DNA from: Rhizobium sp. RM
GTDB taxonomy: Bacteria > Pseudomonadota > Alphaproteobacteria > Rhizobiales > Rhizobiaceae
Length of the DNA stretch: 64,000 nt
Direction: 5' to 3'
Assembly: GCF_013390595.1 (NCBI RefSeq)
Contig: NZ_JACAWV010000002.1
Coordinates: forward strand, 1 to 64,000
Position numbers and translations under genes: made by a program. The notes under the pieces are model-generated. The model had not been told where the DNA came from and did no database searches. It saw only the letters and a list, made by a program, of their open reading frames with translations. This document shows, one piece after another, positions 24,365 through 34,738 of the stretch (position 1 is the first letter of the stretch; every line of letters begins with the position of its first letter).

Positions 24365-26452
24365 TTATCCCGAACGACCGTGGCGCAGATCGTCGACAAT
24401 GTCGGCCTGTTGGCCCAGGCGTGTCTTATAGACCTGATAGTTCTCCATTACCCGTTGCACGTAGTTGCGTGTCTCCGGGAAGGGGATGCGCTCGATCCAG
24501 TCTACGACGTCATCGATCTGTTTACCGCGCGGGTCGCCGTAGCGGGCGATCCATTCAGGCACCTTTTTCGGGCCCGCGTTATAGGCGATGAAGGTCAGGA
24601 TATAGGAACCACCGAAGCTTTCGATCTGTTCGCCGAGATAATGCGCTCCAAGCGTGGCGTTGTAGCCGGCATCGCTTGTTAGTCTTGCCTGCGTGTAGGG
24701 TAGGCCGTGACGGCCAGCCACACCTTTTGCTGTGCCGGGCAGCAACTGCAGCAGGCCGCGCGCATTTGCGGGGGAAACTGCGGCCGGATTGAAGGCGCTT
24801 TCCTGTCTGGCAATGGCATATGCCAATGCCTTTCCTGAACCCGCAATGTTAGCACTGGCAGGAATGACACCAAGCGGGTAGGCGAGGGCAGCAGCATCGA
24901 TGCCACGGCTGAAGGCCGTCTTGCCGATTTGCAACGACACTTGATGATTGCCGTTGCCTTCCGCCCGTGCGGCAAGAATGGCAAGTTCGCCGGGGCTGTC
25001 GAGTTGATCGGCGAGTGCGCGATAAAGGCTGTCGGCCCGCCAGCCATATCCGGCAGCTTCCAGCCTGTCTATGGCGCGGACCGCTTCACGTCCGGCAAAA
25101 CGCTGTCGGTCTGCACCACTTGGTGATGGGTAGGTGACATTGAGTGTTTTGACACCGATCCGCGCCGCAGCAAGCTGGCCATAGAAGGTGCCGGGATGAG
25201 CGGCGGCCTTGTTGAAAAAGTCACGTGCGTCGCCCGGCCCACCGCGTTCTGCAGCGCGACCGAGCCAATAATAGGCCCTTGATGCCGAGAGGGGCCGGTT
25301 TGATGCCTGCAGTAGCGCGGAGAAATGTCGCGCGGCGGCAGCAGGCTGGTTCAGCGCTCGTAACGCATACCAGCCGGCATGGAATTCCGCGTCGGCAATA
25401 TCCACGGCGGACGTCGCGGAATGATTGGCGACGATACGGTAAGCGCGCGGAAATTCGCCGAGATCGGCAAGACCGCGTGCAATGATGCGCCGCTCGTTCC
25501 ACCATTCGCCCGGATTGACAAGTTTTGCCCGATCTTTCGGCGCCTGTTCGAGAAGCACTGCCGCTTCCGTATATTTCTGCTGGTTACGGAAGTTCTCAAC
25601 GCGCGCAAACAGATAGGCTGCATCGCTACGCCACGACGCGTCGACGGATTCAAGCAGAGCGCTTGCATTGCCGGAACGCTGCAACACTGCGGCCCAGGCT
25701 TTATAAAGAGACTGTGCGTTGCCAAGATCGCCGAAGCGTTTCGCCTGGCTGATTCGGCTACGGTACATCAGGTAGTCCATGCGCGCTTTGTGGTCGGCGG
25801 GCGTGAAGTAACTGGAAAACTGGCCAAGCACCCGGTCTTCCATGTCCTTGTCCATACCTTCGCTGACCCAGAGCTGGCGAAGAAGACGTTGTGCTTCCGT
25901 TGTTTTACCAGAGGCGGCGAGAGCTTGGGCAAGTGCAACCGCACCTTCGGCCGTCTCCGGCCGGCTGCTGCCGAATGCGGAGATAACCTGTGCAGCGGGA
26001 GGATTCTCGCGGTAGAGGGCGCGTTCGGAATTGGCGCGCAAGGTGGCAACACCAGGCCAGCCGGACAGTTCGCGTTCGGCGGCAGCGATTTCTGCGGAAG
26101 GCACATCCCTCTGGCCAGAAACAGCGATTGCCCAGGAAAGGATGTGTCGGTCGAGGCTGCCGGAGGACATTGCGTTGCGAATGGAAAGTGCCCGCGAGGC
26201 GTCGCGGCTTGAAAGCGCGTCGAGGCCTGCCTTAAGGTCGGCGACGTCCTGCGGACGGTTAAGTCGAGGTATCGCACCGGTAATTTCCGGTGTGGCGGGA
26301 ACGAAGGCGGGGATCGTGGGTGCGTCCGGTTTCACGTAAGGAAGCGGTGCGACCGCGCCTTCCGGCAACGGTCCAGCCTGTACGCCCCAGACGGTCGCCG
26401 CAAGGCTCGCCGTCAACAATCCCAGAACTGTCTTTTTCATGGTGCTTTTCAT
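24365..26452 (-). CDS. Soluble lytic murein transglycosylase
   Basis: A 695-residue periplasmic enzyme that cleaves peptidoglycan between MurNAc and GlcNAc with formation of 1,6-anhydro-MurNAc. Signal peptide about 1-26 (TVLGLLTASLAATVWGVQA). A long alpha-helical superhelix (about 65-525) precedes the C-terminal SLT domain, with catalytic glutamate E551 in AIARQESAFNP, then NARGLLQLLPGTA and FIAYNAGPKKVPEW. Length and order match Slt70. Start: ATG at 26452 or the one four codons in (26440); neither has a strong site. Divergent from dapA. Confidence 0.92.
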   Translation of the reverse strand: MKSTMKKTVLGLLTASLAATVWGVQAGPLPEGAVAPLPYVKPDAPTIPAFVPATPEITGAIPRLNRPQDVADLKAGLDALSSRDASRALSIRNAMSSGSLDRHILSWAIAVSGQRDVPSAEIAAAERELSGWPGVATLRANSERALYRENPPAAQVISAFGSSRPETAEGAVALAQALAASGKTTEAQRLLRQLWVSEGMDKDMEDRVLGQFSSYFTPADHKARMDYLMYRSRISQAKRFGDLGNAQSLYKAWAAVLQRSGNASALLESVDASWRSDAAYLFARVENFRNQQKYTEAAVLLEQAPKDRAKLVNPGEWWNERRIIARGLADLGEFPRAYRIVANHSATSAVDIADAEFHAGWYALRALNQPAAAARHFSALLQASNRPLSASRAYYWLGRAAERGGPGDARDFFNKAAAHPGTFYGQLAAARIGVKTLNVTYPSPSGADRQRFAGREAVRAIDRLEAAGYGWRADSLYRALADQLDSPGELAILAARAEGNGNHQVSLQIGKTAFSRGIDAAALAYPLGVIPASANIAGSGKALAYAIARQESAFNPAAVSPANARGLLQLLPGTAKGVAGRHGLPYTQARLTSDAGYNATLGAHYLGEQIESFGGSYILTFIAYNAGPKKVPEWIARYGDPRGKQIDDVVDWIERIPFPETRNYVQRVMENYQVYKTRLGQQADIVDDLRHGRSG

Positions 26453-26758
26453 GATGTGACGGAGTGAGTGGACCGGTGTGCGTTTATTGCTTCATTAACG
26501 GAAATTGACCTTAACGAACCCTTACTTTTGATGGGGCGGTTGCATCAACTTTTATTCATTGCCTCGTTATTGCCGCTTGCCTTGTCCGCGCTCTCCCGCT
26601 TTATGTGCTTGCAGTCCGCAAGGCGGCATTTCGTCGGTGTTTTCGGACGAAATCGCCTTCCTTTGCGCTTGTCGGCTTCAAGGGCTGGCACTAATGTGTG
26701 CGGGTTTTAACCATCGAATGCGGCCGAAGCATGAACCGCTCGGCGCCAGGAGTTTTGC
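26453..26758. other. Divergent intergenic region, 306 bases
   Basis: Gap between the lytic transglycosylase and dapA. It carries the candidate dapA promoter at 26669-26697 and a small hairpin CGTC..GACG around 26630. No gene is seen. Confidence 0.5.
26669..26697 (+). promoter_or_regulatory. Candidate sigma-70 promoter of dapA
   Basis: TTGTCG (26669) and TAATGT (26692) are separated by 17 bases. A start site near 26704 would give a leader of about 55 bases before the dapA ATG. Confidence 0.4.
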
Positions 26759-27643
26759 ATGTTCAAGGGATCCATTCCCGCCCTCATTACCCCGTTTACG
26801 GACGATGGCGCCGTGGACGAACAGGCATTTGCCGCCCATGTGGAGTGGCAGATCGCTGAAGGCAGCAACGGTCTTGTGCCTGTGGGCACGACGGGGGAAT
26901 CTCCGACCCTGTCCCACGACGAGCACAAACGTGTTGTCGAGCTGTGCATCGAGGTAGCGGCGAAACGGGTACCGGTCATCGCAGGCGCCGGATCGAACAA
27001 CACGAATGAAGCGATCGAGCTTGCCCAGCACGCCGAAGAGGCTGGCGCGGATGCGCTTCTGGTCGTCACGCCGTATTATAACAAACCGACCCAGAAGGGC
27101 CTTTTCGCGCATTTCTCGGCTGTTGCCGACGCGGTGAAACTGCCGATCATCATCTATAATATCCCGCCACGTTCGGTGGTCGACATGTCTCCTGAAACGA
27201 TGGGTGCGCTTGTCAAGGCGCACAAGAACATCGTTGGCGTCAAGGATGCGACTGGCAAGCTCGATCGTGTTTCCGAGCAGCGTATTTCCTGTGGCAAGGG
27301 GTTCGTCCAGCTGTCCGGTGAAGATGGCACGGCACTTGGCTTTAACGCCCATGGCGGCGTTGGCTGTATTTCTGTTACGGCAAACGTCGCCCCGCGTCTG
27401 TGTGCAGAATTCCAGACGGCAATGGCGGCTGGCGACTATGTGGCAGCTTTGGAATATCAGGATCGTCTGATGCCGTTGCACAAGGCCATTTTCATGGAAC
27501 CCGGTGTTTGCGGTACAAAATATGCGCTGTCGCAGACCCGTGGCGGCAACCGCACTGTTCGCTCCCCACTGATGAGCTCGCTGGAGGCATCTACCGAAGC
27601 GGCTATAGATGCAGCGCTGAAGCATGCCGGCCTGACAAACTGA
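26759..27643 (+). CDS. dapA: 4-hydroxy-tetrahydrodipicolinate synthase
   Basis: A 294-residue class I aldolase that condenses pyruvate with aspartate semialdehyde, the first committed step of lysine and diaminopimelate synthesis. Catalytic residues are in place: T44-T45 in [11 protein letters not shown]133 in [11 protein letters not shown], and Schiff-base K162 in GVKDATGKL. The start ATG follows AGGAGT. Next to smpB and the lytic transglycosylase, an order common in Rhizobiales. Confidence 0.97.
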   Translation: MFKGSIPALITPFTDDGAVDEQAFAAHVEWQIAEGSNGLVPVGTTGESPTLSHDEHKRVVELCIEVAAKRVPVIAGAGSNNTNEAIELAQHAEEAGADALLVVTPYYNKPTQKGLFAHFSAVADAVKLPIIIYNIPPRSVVDMSPETMGALVKAHKNIVGVKDATGKLDRVSEQRISCGKGFVQLSGEDGTALGFNAHGGVGCISVTANVAPRLCAEFQTAMAAGDYVAALEYQDRLMPLHKAIFMEPGVCGTKYALSQTRGGNRTVRSPLMSSLEASTEAAIDAALKHAGLTN

Positions 27644-27801
27644 AGCCTGAAAATAGAGTAGAGGCGCGCAAGCGACTGCTTCTGATGTGGAGCTGTCGAG
27701 CGCGCCTTTTCTTTTCGCCGCGACGATACTAAATAGGATGCATGCACCCGCCCCGGTGGAACATCGCAGGCGCAATAAGAAGAACAAGGGATTGAAGGAT
27801 C

Positions 27802-28278
27802 ATGGCCCCCAAAGGAAGCCAGCGTGTGGTGAAGAAGATCGTTGCGGAAAACCGCAAGGCTCGCTTCAACTATGAAATCATCGACACTTACGAAGCCGGG
27901 CTCGTGCTGACGGGGACTGAGGTGAAATCGCTTCGCGAAGGCAAGGCGAATATCGCTGAATCCTACGCGTCGGATGAGGGCGATGAGATCTGGCTCATCA
28001 ACTCGCATCTGCCGGAGTATCTGCAGGCCAACCGCTTCAATCACGAACCGCGCCGTCGTCGCAAGCTCCTTCTGAACAAGCGCGAAATCAATCGTTTGCG
28101 TGCTGGTATCAACCGCGAAGGTATGACGCTGGTGCCGCTGAAGATCTATTTCAACGATAGTGGACGCGCTAAGCTCGAACTGGCTTTGGCAAAGGGCAAG
28201 AAGCTGCACGACAAGCGCGAGACGGAAAAGGAGCGCGATTGGAACCGTCAGAAGTCGCGTCTTCTTAAGGGCGGCTAA
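27802..28278 (+). CDS. smpB: SsrA-binding protein SmpB
   Basis: A 158-residue RNA-binding protein required for tmRNA to enter stalled ribosomes. Typical opening [20 protein letters not shown], core [21 protein letters not shown], and the basic tail [20 protein letters not shown] that folds into the mRNA channel. Length is standard. It is separated from dapA by 158 bases and ends in a strong bidirectional terminator. Confidence 0.97.
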   Translation: MAPKGSQRVVKKIVAENRKARFNYEIIDTYEAGLVLTGTEVKSLREGKANIAESYASDEGDEIWLINSHLPEYLQANRFNHEPRRRRKLLLNKREINRLRAGINREGMTLVPLKIYFNDSGRAKLELALAKGKKLHDKRETEKERDWNRQKSRLLKGG

Positions 28279-28305
28279 ACCGATCAGTCCCTCACGTTCA
28301 CAAAC

Positions 28306-28337
28306 AAAAAAGCGGCGCTCCATGCGCCGCTTTTTTT
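28306..28337. terminator. Bidirectional terminator between smpB and the chemoreceptor gene
   Basis: GCGGCGC/GCGCCGC stem flanked by A6 and T7, so it works for both converging genes. Confidence 0.92.
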
Positions 28338-28368
28338 ATTGAGTGCTCGTTTGGAAACCTGCGTCTCC

Positions 28369-29868
28369 TCACGCTGCTCGATAATAGGGCGCTGTATAAC
28401 CGGTAGAAGACGATACGTTGAAGCGCGCGACGAGTGCAGCAAGATTGGCGCTGACATCACCCAGATTATGGGTCGCCGCATTGGTTTCTTCCACCATCGC
28501 CGCATTCTGCTGAGTCAGGTGGTCCATGCTGTTGATGGCCGCGCTGATTTCCTGGATGCCCATAGACTGCTCCTGCGCCGCCTTCGTCAGCGACGCGATG
28601 TGCTCATTGATACTGTCGACCTTGTTGCCGATCGTGTTCAGCGATTCTCCGGTCTTGTTGACCAGCGAAACGCCCTGCATCACGTCGGCAGAGGATTTGG
28701 CAATCAGTGTCTTGATTTCCTTGGCTGCTGTGGCCGAGCGCTGCGCCAGTTCGCGCACTTCCTGGGCAACAACGGCAAAACCCTTGCCGGCCTCGCCGGC
28801 TCGCGCCGCCTCGACGCCCGCATTCAGCGCCAAAAGGTTGGTCTGGAAAGAGATTTCATCGATCACGGCAATGATCTGGGTGATTTTCTGCGAAGAGGTT
28901 TCGATGGCGCTCATGGCGTTGACGGCCTCCATCACGACTTCGCGGGAACGTGCGGCCTCGACGGCCGAGCTCTCGACCATCACCTTTGCTTCTTCAGAGC
29001 GCTGTGCCGACAGCCTGGAAATGGTGGTGATTTCCTCGACGGCGGCGGCTGTTTCCTCAAGTGCCGCAGCCTGCTGCTCCGTGCGGCGGGCCATGTCGTC
29101 GGTTGCTGACGTCAGCTCCTGGGTGTTGCCGGAAATCTTGTTCGCTTCATTGACGATCTGCGAAAAGGCATCGGAGAGGTTGCCAAGCGCAGTGTTGAAG
29201 CTCGCCATCAGGCCTTCGAACTGAGGTGCGGTTTTTTCCGTAATGGTCGATGTCAGGTCGCCATTGGCAAGTTTGGCCAACGCGTTGTTCAGAAGCTCGA
29301 GAATATGATCTTGCTCCCGCTTCATCTGCACCTGTTCGGCTTCGACTTTCTGTCGTTCGGCGGCGAGTGCCTCGAGATAGACGGAGATGGAATAGTCCAT
29401 GTCGAGAAGGGCGGCCTTGACGGTGACTGTCAGCGCGTCCTTGAGCTTTCTGGCCTTCTTTTCCGCAAAGATGCCCTTCAGTTCGGATTCGATGACGGAT
29501 TTGATAATACCCTCCAGAACAAGGGCGTAACCGCCGATGTACCAGCGGGGTTCGAGGCCGAGTTTTGCGTGGGTGCGACCAATTGCCGTGACGGCCTGGG
29601 TATAGCTGTCATCGAAAGTGCCGCTGGCAATCCGCGACCAATGCTTCACCTGCATGCTTTTGGCGTGCTGGATATGCGCTTCGCTTGAGAAGAACTTCGC
29701 TGTTTCGGGGACAGCACGCGCTTTGGCGTAAAATGCATCAAGCGATGCATCGAGAGAGCCGGTAATGACGCCTTTCAAACCCGCCAGCGTCTGCCGCTGC
29801 TCACTGCCGAGCCCCAGAAAATCCAGTCTTTCGCCGAGTTGTTGATTGGTCTTTATTTGGCCGGTCAT
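28369..29868 (-). CDS. Globin-coupled methyl-accepting chemotaxis protein
   Basis: A 499-residue soluble chemoreceptor with no transmembrane segment. The N-terminal protoglobin/globin-coupled sensor domain spans about 10-170; the proximal haem histidine is probably H100 in [20 protein letters not shown], which matches the HemAT family pattern. A HAMP-like linker (ANGDLTSTI) is followed by the signalling domain, with the hairpin tip [19 protein letters not shown] and conserved [15 protein letters not shown]. Such proteins sense oxygen or other haem ligands and control CheA. No che genes lie near it. It ends without a CheR-binding pentapeptide. Confidence 0.9.
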   Translation of the reverse strand: MTGQIKTNQQLGERLDFLGLGSEQRQTLAGLKGVITGSLDASLDAFYAKARAVPETAKFFSSEAHIQHAKSMQVKHWSRIASGTFDDSYTQAVTAIGRTHAKLGLEPRWYIGGYALVLEGIIKSVIESELKGIFAEKKARKLKDALTVTVKAALLDMDYSISVYLEALAAERQKVEAEQVQMKREQDHILELLNNALAKLANGDLTSTITEKTAPQFEGLMASFNTALGNLSDAFSQIVNEANKISGNTQELTSATDDMARRTEQQAAALEETAAAVEEITTISRLSAQRSEEAKVMVESSAVEAARSREVVMEAVNAMSAIETSSQKITQIIAVIDEISFQTNLLALNAGVEAARAGEAGKGFAVVAQEVRELAQRSATAAKEIKTLIAKSSADVMQGVSLVNKTGESLNTIGNKVDSINEHIASLTKAAQEQSMGIQEISAAINSMDHLTQQNAAMVEETNAATHNLGDVSANLAALVARFNVSSSTGYTAPYYRAA

Positions 29869-30035
29869 GTCGATAATCCTGATTTAGTGCCCGTCACCTG
29901 AGCGGCACCGTTAACCGGACTAAGACATCACTATCGTTAACCAAGATATAATTTCGAATATACTGAATTGACGTTTGTCATCTTTGGAACAAATTTTGCC
30001 AGATCGGCAAAGTAGAACACGGCGATCGCGCAAAG

Positions 30036-30069
30036 AAAAAACGCGCCCATCTTTTGATGGACGCGTTTT
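30036..30069 (-). terminator. Intrinsic terminator of the NYN gene
   Basis: On the minus strand ACGCG.CCATC/GATGG.CGCGT forms an 11-bp stem with one mismatch and a four-base loop, followed by T6, starting 24 bases after the stop codon at 30094. Confidence 0.8.
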
Positions 30070-30093
30070 GTTTGTTTTGGCGTTTCGCCGAAA

Positions 30094-30663
30094 TCACATC
30101 GTTTCCGGGCTTTCTGCGTGACGGGCAGGGCGCTCGTTCGGATCGCGGCCAATCTCTGCCTTCAGCGTCATCAGATCGATGAAGTGGTCAGCCTGTCTGC
30201 GCAAATCGTCGGCAATCATGGCAGGCTGCGTTGCCATCGTCGATACGACGGAAACCTTGCGGCCCTTGCGCTGAAGTGCATCGACGAGAGTGGTGAAGTC
30301 ACCGTCGCCCGAGAAGAGAACGAGATGATCGACAGTCTCGGATTGCTCCATGGCGTCGACGGCAAGCTCGATGTCCATGTTGCCCTTGATCTTGCGGCGA
30401 CCGAGCGCATCGGTGAATTCTTTCGCAGGCTTTGTCACGACTTTGTAGCCGTTATAGTCTAGCCAGTCGATCAACGGACGGATCGACGAATATTCCTGGT
30501 CCTCAATGAGGGCCGTATAATAATAAGCTCGCAACAGGTAACCGCGCTTTTGAAACGCTTTCAGAAGCTTGCGGTAGTCGATATCGAATCCCAGGCTTTT
30601 CGAAGCTGCATAAAGATTGGCTCCATCGATGAAGAGCGCAATTTTCTCCCGTGGATCGAACAT
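30094..30663 (-). CDS. NYN-domain (LabA/DUF88) putative ribonuclease
   Basis: A 189-residue PIN-like protein. FIDGANLYAASKSLG near residue 12 holds the first catalytic aspartate, NMDIELAVDAM supplies the middle acidic cluster, and LFSGDGDFTTLVDALQRKG the last. This tetrad arrangement coordinates Mg2+ in known NYN nucleases. The C-terminal tail is polar and may be flexible. The RNA target is unknown. Next to rpoZ (divergent), a frequent order in Rhizobiales. The 282-base gap upstream must hold both promoters. Confidence 0.85.
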   Translation of the reverse strand: MFDPREKIALFIDGANLYAASKSLGFDIDYRKLLKAFQKRGYLLRAYYYTALIEDQEYSSIRPLIDWLDYNGYKVVTKPAKEFTDALGRRKIKGNMDIELAVDAMEQSETVDHLVLFSGDGDFTTLVDALQRKGRKVSVVSTMATQPAMIADDLRRQADHFIDLMTLKAEIGRDPNERPARHAESPETM

Positions 30664-30945
30664 TCCATCCCATTCCTTATTTGGAAGGCCATTACTCTGG
30701 CTTTTCTCATCCGGCCGCGAAGCGAAAAATGCGTTTTCTCAACTTTGACGCATGCCGTTGAATTTTAAGTAAGCTACCTTCCCGCGTATTCCAAGACAAT
30801 TCTCATAGACAATTTTTTCATCAGGCGCCAAAATCGACAATTAAAGTGACATAAGACGCCAAATTCAGGAAAAACTTGAATTCCGTGGCCAATGGCTGTA
30901 TCGGAACCGTTAATCCGCGACATAACGACCCGTAAAGGACAGGCA

Positions 30946-31338
30946 ATGGCCCGCGTCACAGTAGAAGATTGCATTGATAAAGTAGACAACCGTTTTGAGT
31001 TGGTCCTTCTCGCCAGCCATCGTGCGCGCCAGATTTCCCAGGGCTCCGCTATCACGATTGACCGCGACAACGACAAGAACCCGGTTGTTGCACTGCGCGA
31101 AATCGCCGACGAAACACTGTCGCCAGACGATCTCAAGGAAGACCTCATCCATTCGCTGCAGAAGCATGTGGAAGTTGACGAGCCGGAGCCCGATCCGGTG
31201 ACGCTGGCTGCCTCTGCCGTTGCTGATGGCGAAGACGAGGACCTGCCGGAAACCATCAACTTCGACCAGATGTCTGAAGAAGAACTGCTGGCCGGTATCG
31301 AAGGCCTTGTGCCGCCGGAAAAGAACGACGACTATTGA
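30946..31338 (+). CDS. rpoZ: DNA-directed RNA polymerase omega subunit
   Basis: A 130-residue small subunit that helps assemble beta-prime and, in proteobacteria, forms part of the ppGpp-binding site on the polymerase. It begins [20 protein letters not shown], with the core HRARQISQG and [15 protein letters not shown], the alphaproteobacterial version. The C-terminal extension rich in acidic residues (about 80-130) is longer than in E. coli (91 residues). It is 132 bases before rsh, the ppGpp synthetase, the same spoT-operon-like linkage as in enterobacteria. Confidence 0.96.
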   Translation: MARVTVEDCIDKVDNRFELVLLASHRARQISQGSAITIDRDNDKNPVVALREIADETLSPDDLKEDLIHSLQKHVEVDEPEPDPVTLAASAVADGEDEDLPETINFDQMSEEELLAGIEGLVPPEKNDDY

Positions 31339-31469
31339 TAGCAATTATGATGGGATTGGCAGGTGCCGGTTACGGTCTGTCAATCTTTCCCGTCATAATC
31401 TGATCCCTATTGATGCAGCATTGTGCGCTGACCTCGCGGTTGGCGCGCTTTCTTTTTGTGGAATATCGC

Positions 31470-33704
31470 ATGATGCGGCAATACGAACTCGTTGAGCGGG
31501 TTCAAAAATATAAACCGGATGCGAATGAGGCCTTGCTGAACAAGGCCTATGTCTACGCCATGCAGAAACACGGCCAGCAAAAGCGGGCCAATGGCGACCC
31601 TTATATTTCGCATCCGCTTGAAGTTGCCGCTATCCTGACGGAAATGCATCTGGATGAATCGACCATCGCGGTCGCGCTGCTGCATGACACCATTGAAGAT
31701 ACCACCGCCACGCGTGCGGAGATCGATGAGCTTTTCGGTGAAGACATCGGCCGTCTCGTCGAGGGTTTGACGAAGCTCAAGAAGCTCGACCTCGTCACCC
31801 GCAAGGCGAAACAGGCTGAGAATCTGCGCAAGCTGCTTCTCGCCATTTCCGATGATGTCCGTGTCCTGCTGGTCAAACTTGCCGACCGCCTGCACAACAT
31901 GCGCACCATGGAATACATGCCTGCCGACAAGCGCAGCCGTATTTCCGAGGAAACGATGGAAATCTATGCGCCGCTTGCCGGCCGCATGGGTATGCAGGAT
32001 ATGCGCGACGAGCTGGAGGATCTGTCCTTCCGCTATCTCAATCCCGAAGCTTATGAGACCGTCACCAACCGCCTGCAGGAACTGGAAACCCGCAACGAAG
32101 GGCTGATCAAGAAGATCGAGGACGAACTGCGCGAACTGCTCGTTGCGAACGGTCTGTCCGGTGCAGCCGTCAAGGGACGCCAGAAAAAGCCCTATTCAGT
32201 GTTCCGCAAGATGCAGTCGAAGTCGCTGTCCTTCGAGCAGCTTTCCGACGTCTACGGTTTCCGCATCCTCGTCGATGACATCACGGCCTGCTATCGTGCG
32301 CTCGGCATCGTGCATACCCGTTGGCGTGTCGTCCCGGGTCGCTTCAAGGATTATATCTCGACGCCGAAGCAGAACGACTATCGTTCGATCCATACCACCA
32401 TTGTCGGTCCGTCGCGGCAGCGTATCGAACTGCAGATCCGCACAAAGCGCATGCACGAGATTGCCGAATTCGGTATCGCTGCACACGCGCTTTACAAGGA
32501 TGGCGAGAACGGGGAGGGGGATCTTCTCTCGCCGGAATCCAACGCCTATTCCTGGCTGCGCCACACCATCGAATCGCTGGCCGAAGGCGACAGCCCGGAA
32601 GAGTTTCTGGAGCATACCAAGCTCGAACTTTTCCAGGACCAGGTGTTCTGCTTCACGCCCAAAGGCAAGCTCATCGCTTTGCCACGTGGCGCGACCCCGA
32701 TCGACTTCGCTTACGCGGTGCACACCAACATCGGTGACACGACGGTCGGAGCCAAGATCAACGGCCGGATCATGCCGCTCGTGACGCGCCTGAACAATGG
32801 CGACGAAGTCGAAATCATCCGCTCCGGCGTGCAGGTGCCACCAGCCGCGTGGGAAGAGGTCGTCGTCACGGGTAAGGCCCGTTCCGCAATCCGCCGCGCG
32901 ACACGCATGGCAATCCGCAAGCAGTATTCGGGTCTGGGTTACCGTATTCTGGAGCGTACGTTCGAGCGCGCCGGCAAGCCTTTCTCGCGTGAGGCATTGA
33001 AGCCGGTTCTTCATCGTCTGGCGCAGAAGGATGTTGAAGACGCGATTGCTGCCGTCGGTCGTGGCGAGGTGTCGTCTCTCGATGTGCTGCGCGCGGTTTA
33101 CCCCGATTATCAGGACGAGCGCGTGACCGTGAAAATGACGGGCGACGACGGCTGGTTCAATATGCGCAGCGCCTCCGGCATGGTCTTCAAGATTCCCGGC
33201 AAATCCCGCTCGGTTCTCGAGGATGACGGTGCAGCGGAGATGCTCGATGGTCCCGATCCATTGCCGATTCGTGGTCTGTCGGGCAATGTCGATGTGCATT
33301 TCGGGCCTGCCGGCGCGGTTCCCGGCGATCGCATTGTCGGCATCATGGAAAAGGGCAAGGGGATCACCATCTATCCGATTCAGGCGCCAGCGCTTCAGCG
33401 CTTCGATGATGAACCGGAACGGTGGATCGACGTGCGCTGGGACCTGGATGAGGCAAACAAGTCGCGGTTCATGGCCCGTATTCTGATCAATGCGTTGAAT
33501 GAGCCGGGTACGCTGGCGTCGGTGGCGCAGTCGATTGCAACGATCGACGTCAACATCCGAACACTGAACATGATCCGCATCGGTACGGACTTCTCCGAAC
33601 TGGCGCTCGACATCGAAGTGTGGGATTTGCGTCAGTTGAACCAGCTTCTGTCGCAGCTCAAGGACCTTGATTGCGTTTCAACGGTCAAACGTGCCTTCGA
33701 TTGA
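31470..33704 (+). CDS. rsh: Bifunctional (p)ppGpp synthetase/hydrolase, RelA/SpoT family
   Basis: A 744-residue enzyme that makes and degrades the alarmone (p)ppGpp. Domains in order: HD hydrolase (about 20-190) with H48, H72-D73 and EDT in LLHDTIEDTTA; synthetase (about 235-345) with DVYGFRILVD and YRSIHTTIVGP; TGS (about 385-445); helical linker; ACT (about 665-740). The intact HDxxED motif predicts active hydrolase. The start at 31470 (MMRQYELVERV) matches known rhizobial Rsh; the frame upstream to 31410 lacks support. This is the single long Rsh of alphaproteobacteria. Confidence 0.95.
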   Translation: MMRQYELVERVQKYKPDANEALLNKAYVYAMQKHGQQKRANGDPYISHPLEVAAILTEMHLDESTIAVALLHDTIEDTTATRAEIDELFGEDIGRLVEGLTKLKKLDLVTRKAKQAENLRKLLLAISDDVRVLLVKLADRLHNMRTMEYMPADKRSRISEETMEIYAPLAGRMGMQDMRDELEDLSFRYLNPEAYETVTNRLQELETRNEGLIKKIEDELRELLVANGLSGAAVKGRQKKPYSVFRKMQSKSLSFEQLSDVYGFRILVDDITACYRALGIVHTRWRVVPGRFKDYISTPKQNDYRSIHTTIVGPSRQRIELQIRTKRMHEIAEFGIAAHALYKDGENGEGDLLSPESNAYSWLRHTIESLAEGDSPEEFLEHTKLELFQDQVFCFTPKGKLIALPRGATPIDFAYAVHTNIGDTTVGAKINGRIMPLVTRLNNGDEVEIIRSGVQVPPAAWEEVVVTGKARSAIRRATRMAIRKQYSGLGYRILERTFERAGKPFSREALKPVLHRLAQKDVEDAIAAVGRGEVSSLDVLRAVYPDYQDERVTVKMTGDDGWFNMRSASGMVFKIPGKSRSVLEDDGAAEMLDGPDPLPIRGLSGNVDVHFGPAGAVPGDRIVGIMEKGKGITIYPIQAPALQRFDDEPERWIDVRWDLDEANKSRFMARILINALNEPGTLASVAQSIATIDVNIRTLNMIRIGTDFSELALDIEVWDLRQLNQLLSQLKDLDCVSTVKRAFD

Positions 33705-33731
33705 GGCATTCACAGACGAAAGATTGAGCAG

Positions 33732-33773
33732 AAAGGCGGTTGCTATGCGTACAGCGCATGGCAGCGGCCTTTT
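33732..33773 (+). terminator. Hairpin terminator after rsh
   Basis: AAAGGC..TGCTATGCG and CGCATGGCA..GGCCTTTT pair with a small internal bulge, ending in a T run, 27 bases after the stop codon. Confidence 0.65.
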
Positions 33774-33901
33774 CGTGTGTCTGGTCCGAAACGCGGTTTG
33801 AAACTATCTTCCTTTCAGAAATTAAAGACACGACAAGCGGCGTGCCGGTGGAGTTCCACTGATGAGAAACGCCATGTCACAAACCGAAAGGACCTAAAAT
33901 C

Positions 33902-34048
33902 ATGTTTACTCCGCTTCGCAAGTTCGCCCGTGCCGTTCGTGGCAAGACCACCCAGGAACGCGAATTCGAATATCTCAGCGGTTCGGTATCGAACGTTGAC
34001 CTCGAATTCCGTCAGCGCGAAATCGATCGCGGCCTGTTCCGTAAGTAA
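33902..34048 (+). CDS. DUF3563-like small protein (48 residues)
   Basis: ATG at 33902 behind AAAGGA, stop at 34046-34048. The protein reads MFTPLRKFARAVRGKTTQER and ends with FEYLSGSVSNVDLEFRQREI, a pattern like the short DUF3563 family (YLxxSxxxxDLExRxRxxD). It is strongly basic at the N terminus and acidic in the middle. Function is unknown. It is transcribed alone between the rsh terminator and the DUF2062 gene. Confidence 0.7.
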   Translation: MFTPLRKFARAVRGKTTQEREFEYLSGSVSNVDLEFRQREIDRGLFRK

Positions 34049-34159
34049 TGCATTTCATGCATGGCAGATCTTCGCCATGCAGATAGTATGAGGGCGCGCG
34101 GCTTTTCGCGCGTCTCTGAGCCTCTTGGCTGTGCCGCGGCGATGAAATAGACTTGGCTC

Positions 34160-34738
34160 ATGTTGTTTCGCCGCCGTGATCCCGTTGGTTTTTCCGATAA
34201 AGTCCGCGACCTTGTTTGGCCGCGCTCGGGTTTCAGCCGTTCTCTTCGTTATATGAAGCTGCGCCTGTTGCGGTTATCGGCGTCGCCCTATTCCGTCGCT
34301 TCGGGTGTGGCGATTGGGGCCGGTGTCGCATGGACGCCCTTTCTTGGGGTCCATATTATCATCGCCATGGCGCTCGGCTTCATTTTGCGTGCCAATCTGG
34401 TTGCTGCGGCACTCGGTACGACCCTTGCCAACCCGCTGACATTTCCCTTCATTTGGGCGTCGACCTGGGAGCTGGGCCACGTTCTCCTCGGACGGGAGCG
34501 GGCTGAAAGCGCATCCCATGTCGATTTTGCCGCGCTGTTCAGCCATCTCGAATTCCGCCAAATATGGAAGCCGGTATTGGAGCCGATGATCGTTGGTGCC
34601 GTGTTGCCGGCACTCATCACCGCCGTGGTTGCCTACGTCACTGTTTTCAGCCTCATTCGCGGTTTCCGTCGCCGGAAAATCGAAAATCTGGCGCAGCGTG
34701 CTGCCAACCGCAACGCATCTCTGGAGTTATTGAAATGA
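34160..34738 (+). CDS. DUF2062-domain membrane protein
   Basis: A 192-residue protein. Residues about 20-170 carry the DUF2062 signature: [41 protein letters not shown] and [16 protein letters not shown], with about three hydrophobic segments. It is usually encoded near acpS, lepB or cell-envelope genes. No activity is established. Its stop codon overlaps the acpS start (ATGA), so the two are translationally coupled. Confidence 0.85.
   Translation: MLFRRRDPVGFSDKVRDLVWPRSGFSRSLRYMKLRLLRLSASPYSVASGVAIGAGVAWTPFLGVHIIIAMALGFILRANLVAAALGTTLANPLTFPFIWASTWELGHVLLGRERAESASHVDFAALFSHLEFRQIWKPVLEPMIVGAVLPALITAVVAYVTVFSLIRGFRRRKIENLAQRAANRNASLELLK

Noticed and set aside
23170-24399. 409-residue minus-strand open frame opposite porin 2
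   Set aside because: The strong codon bias of the porin leaves the antisense frame open; a similar effect explains other long shadows over highly biased genes.
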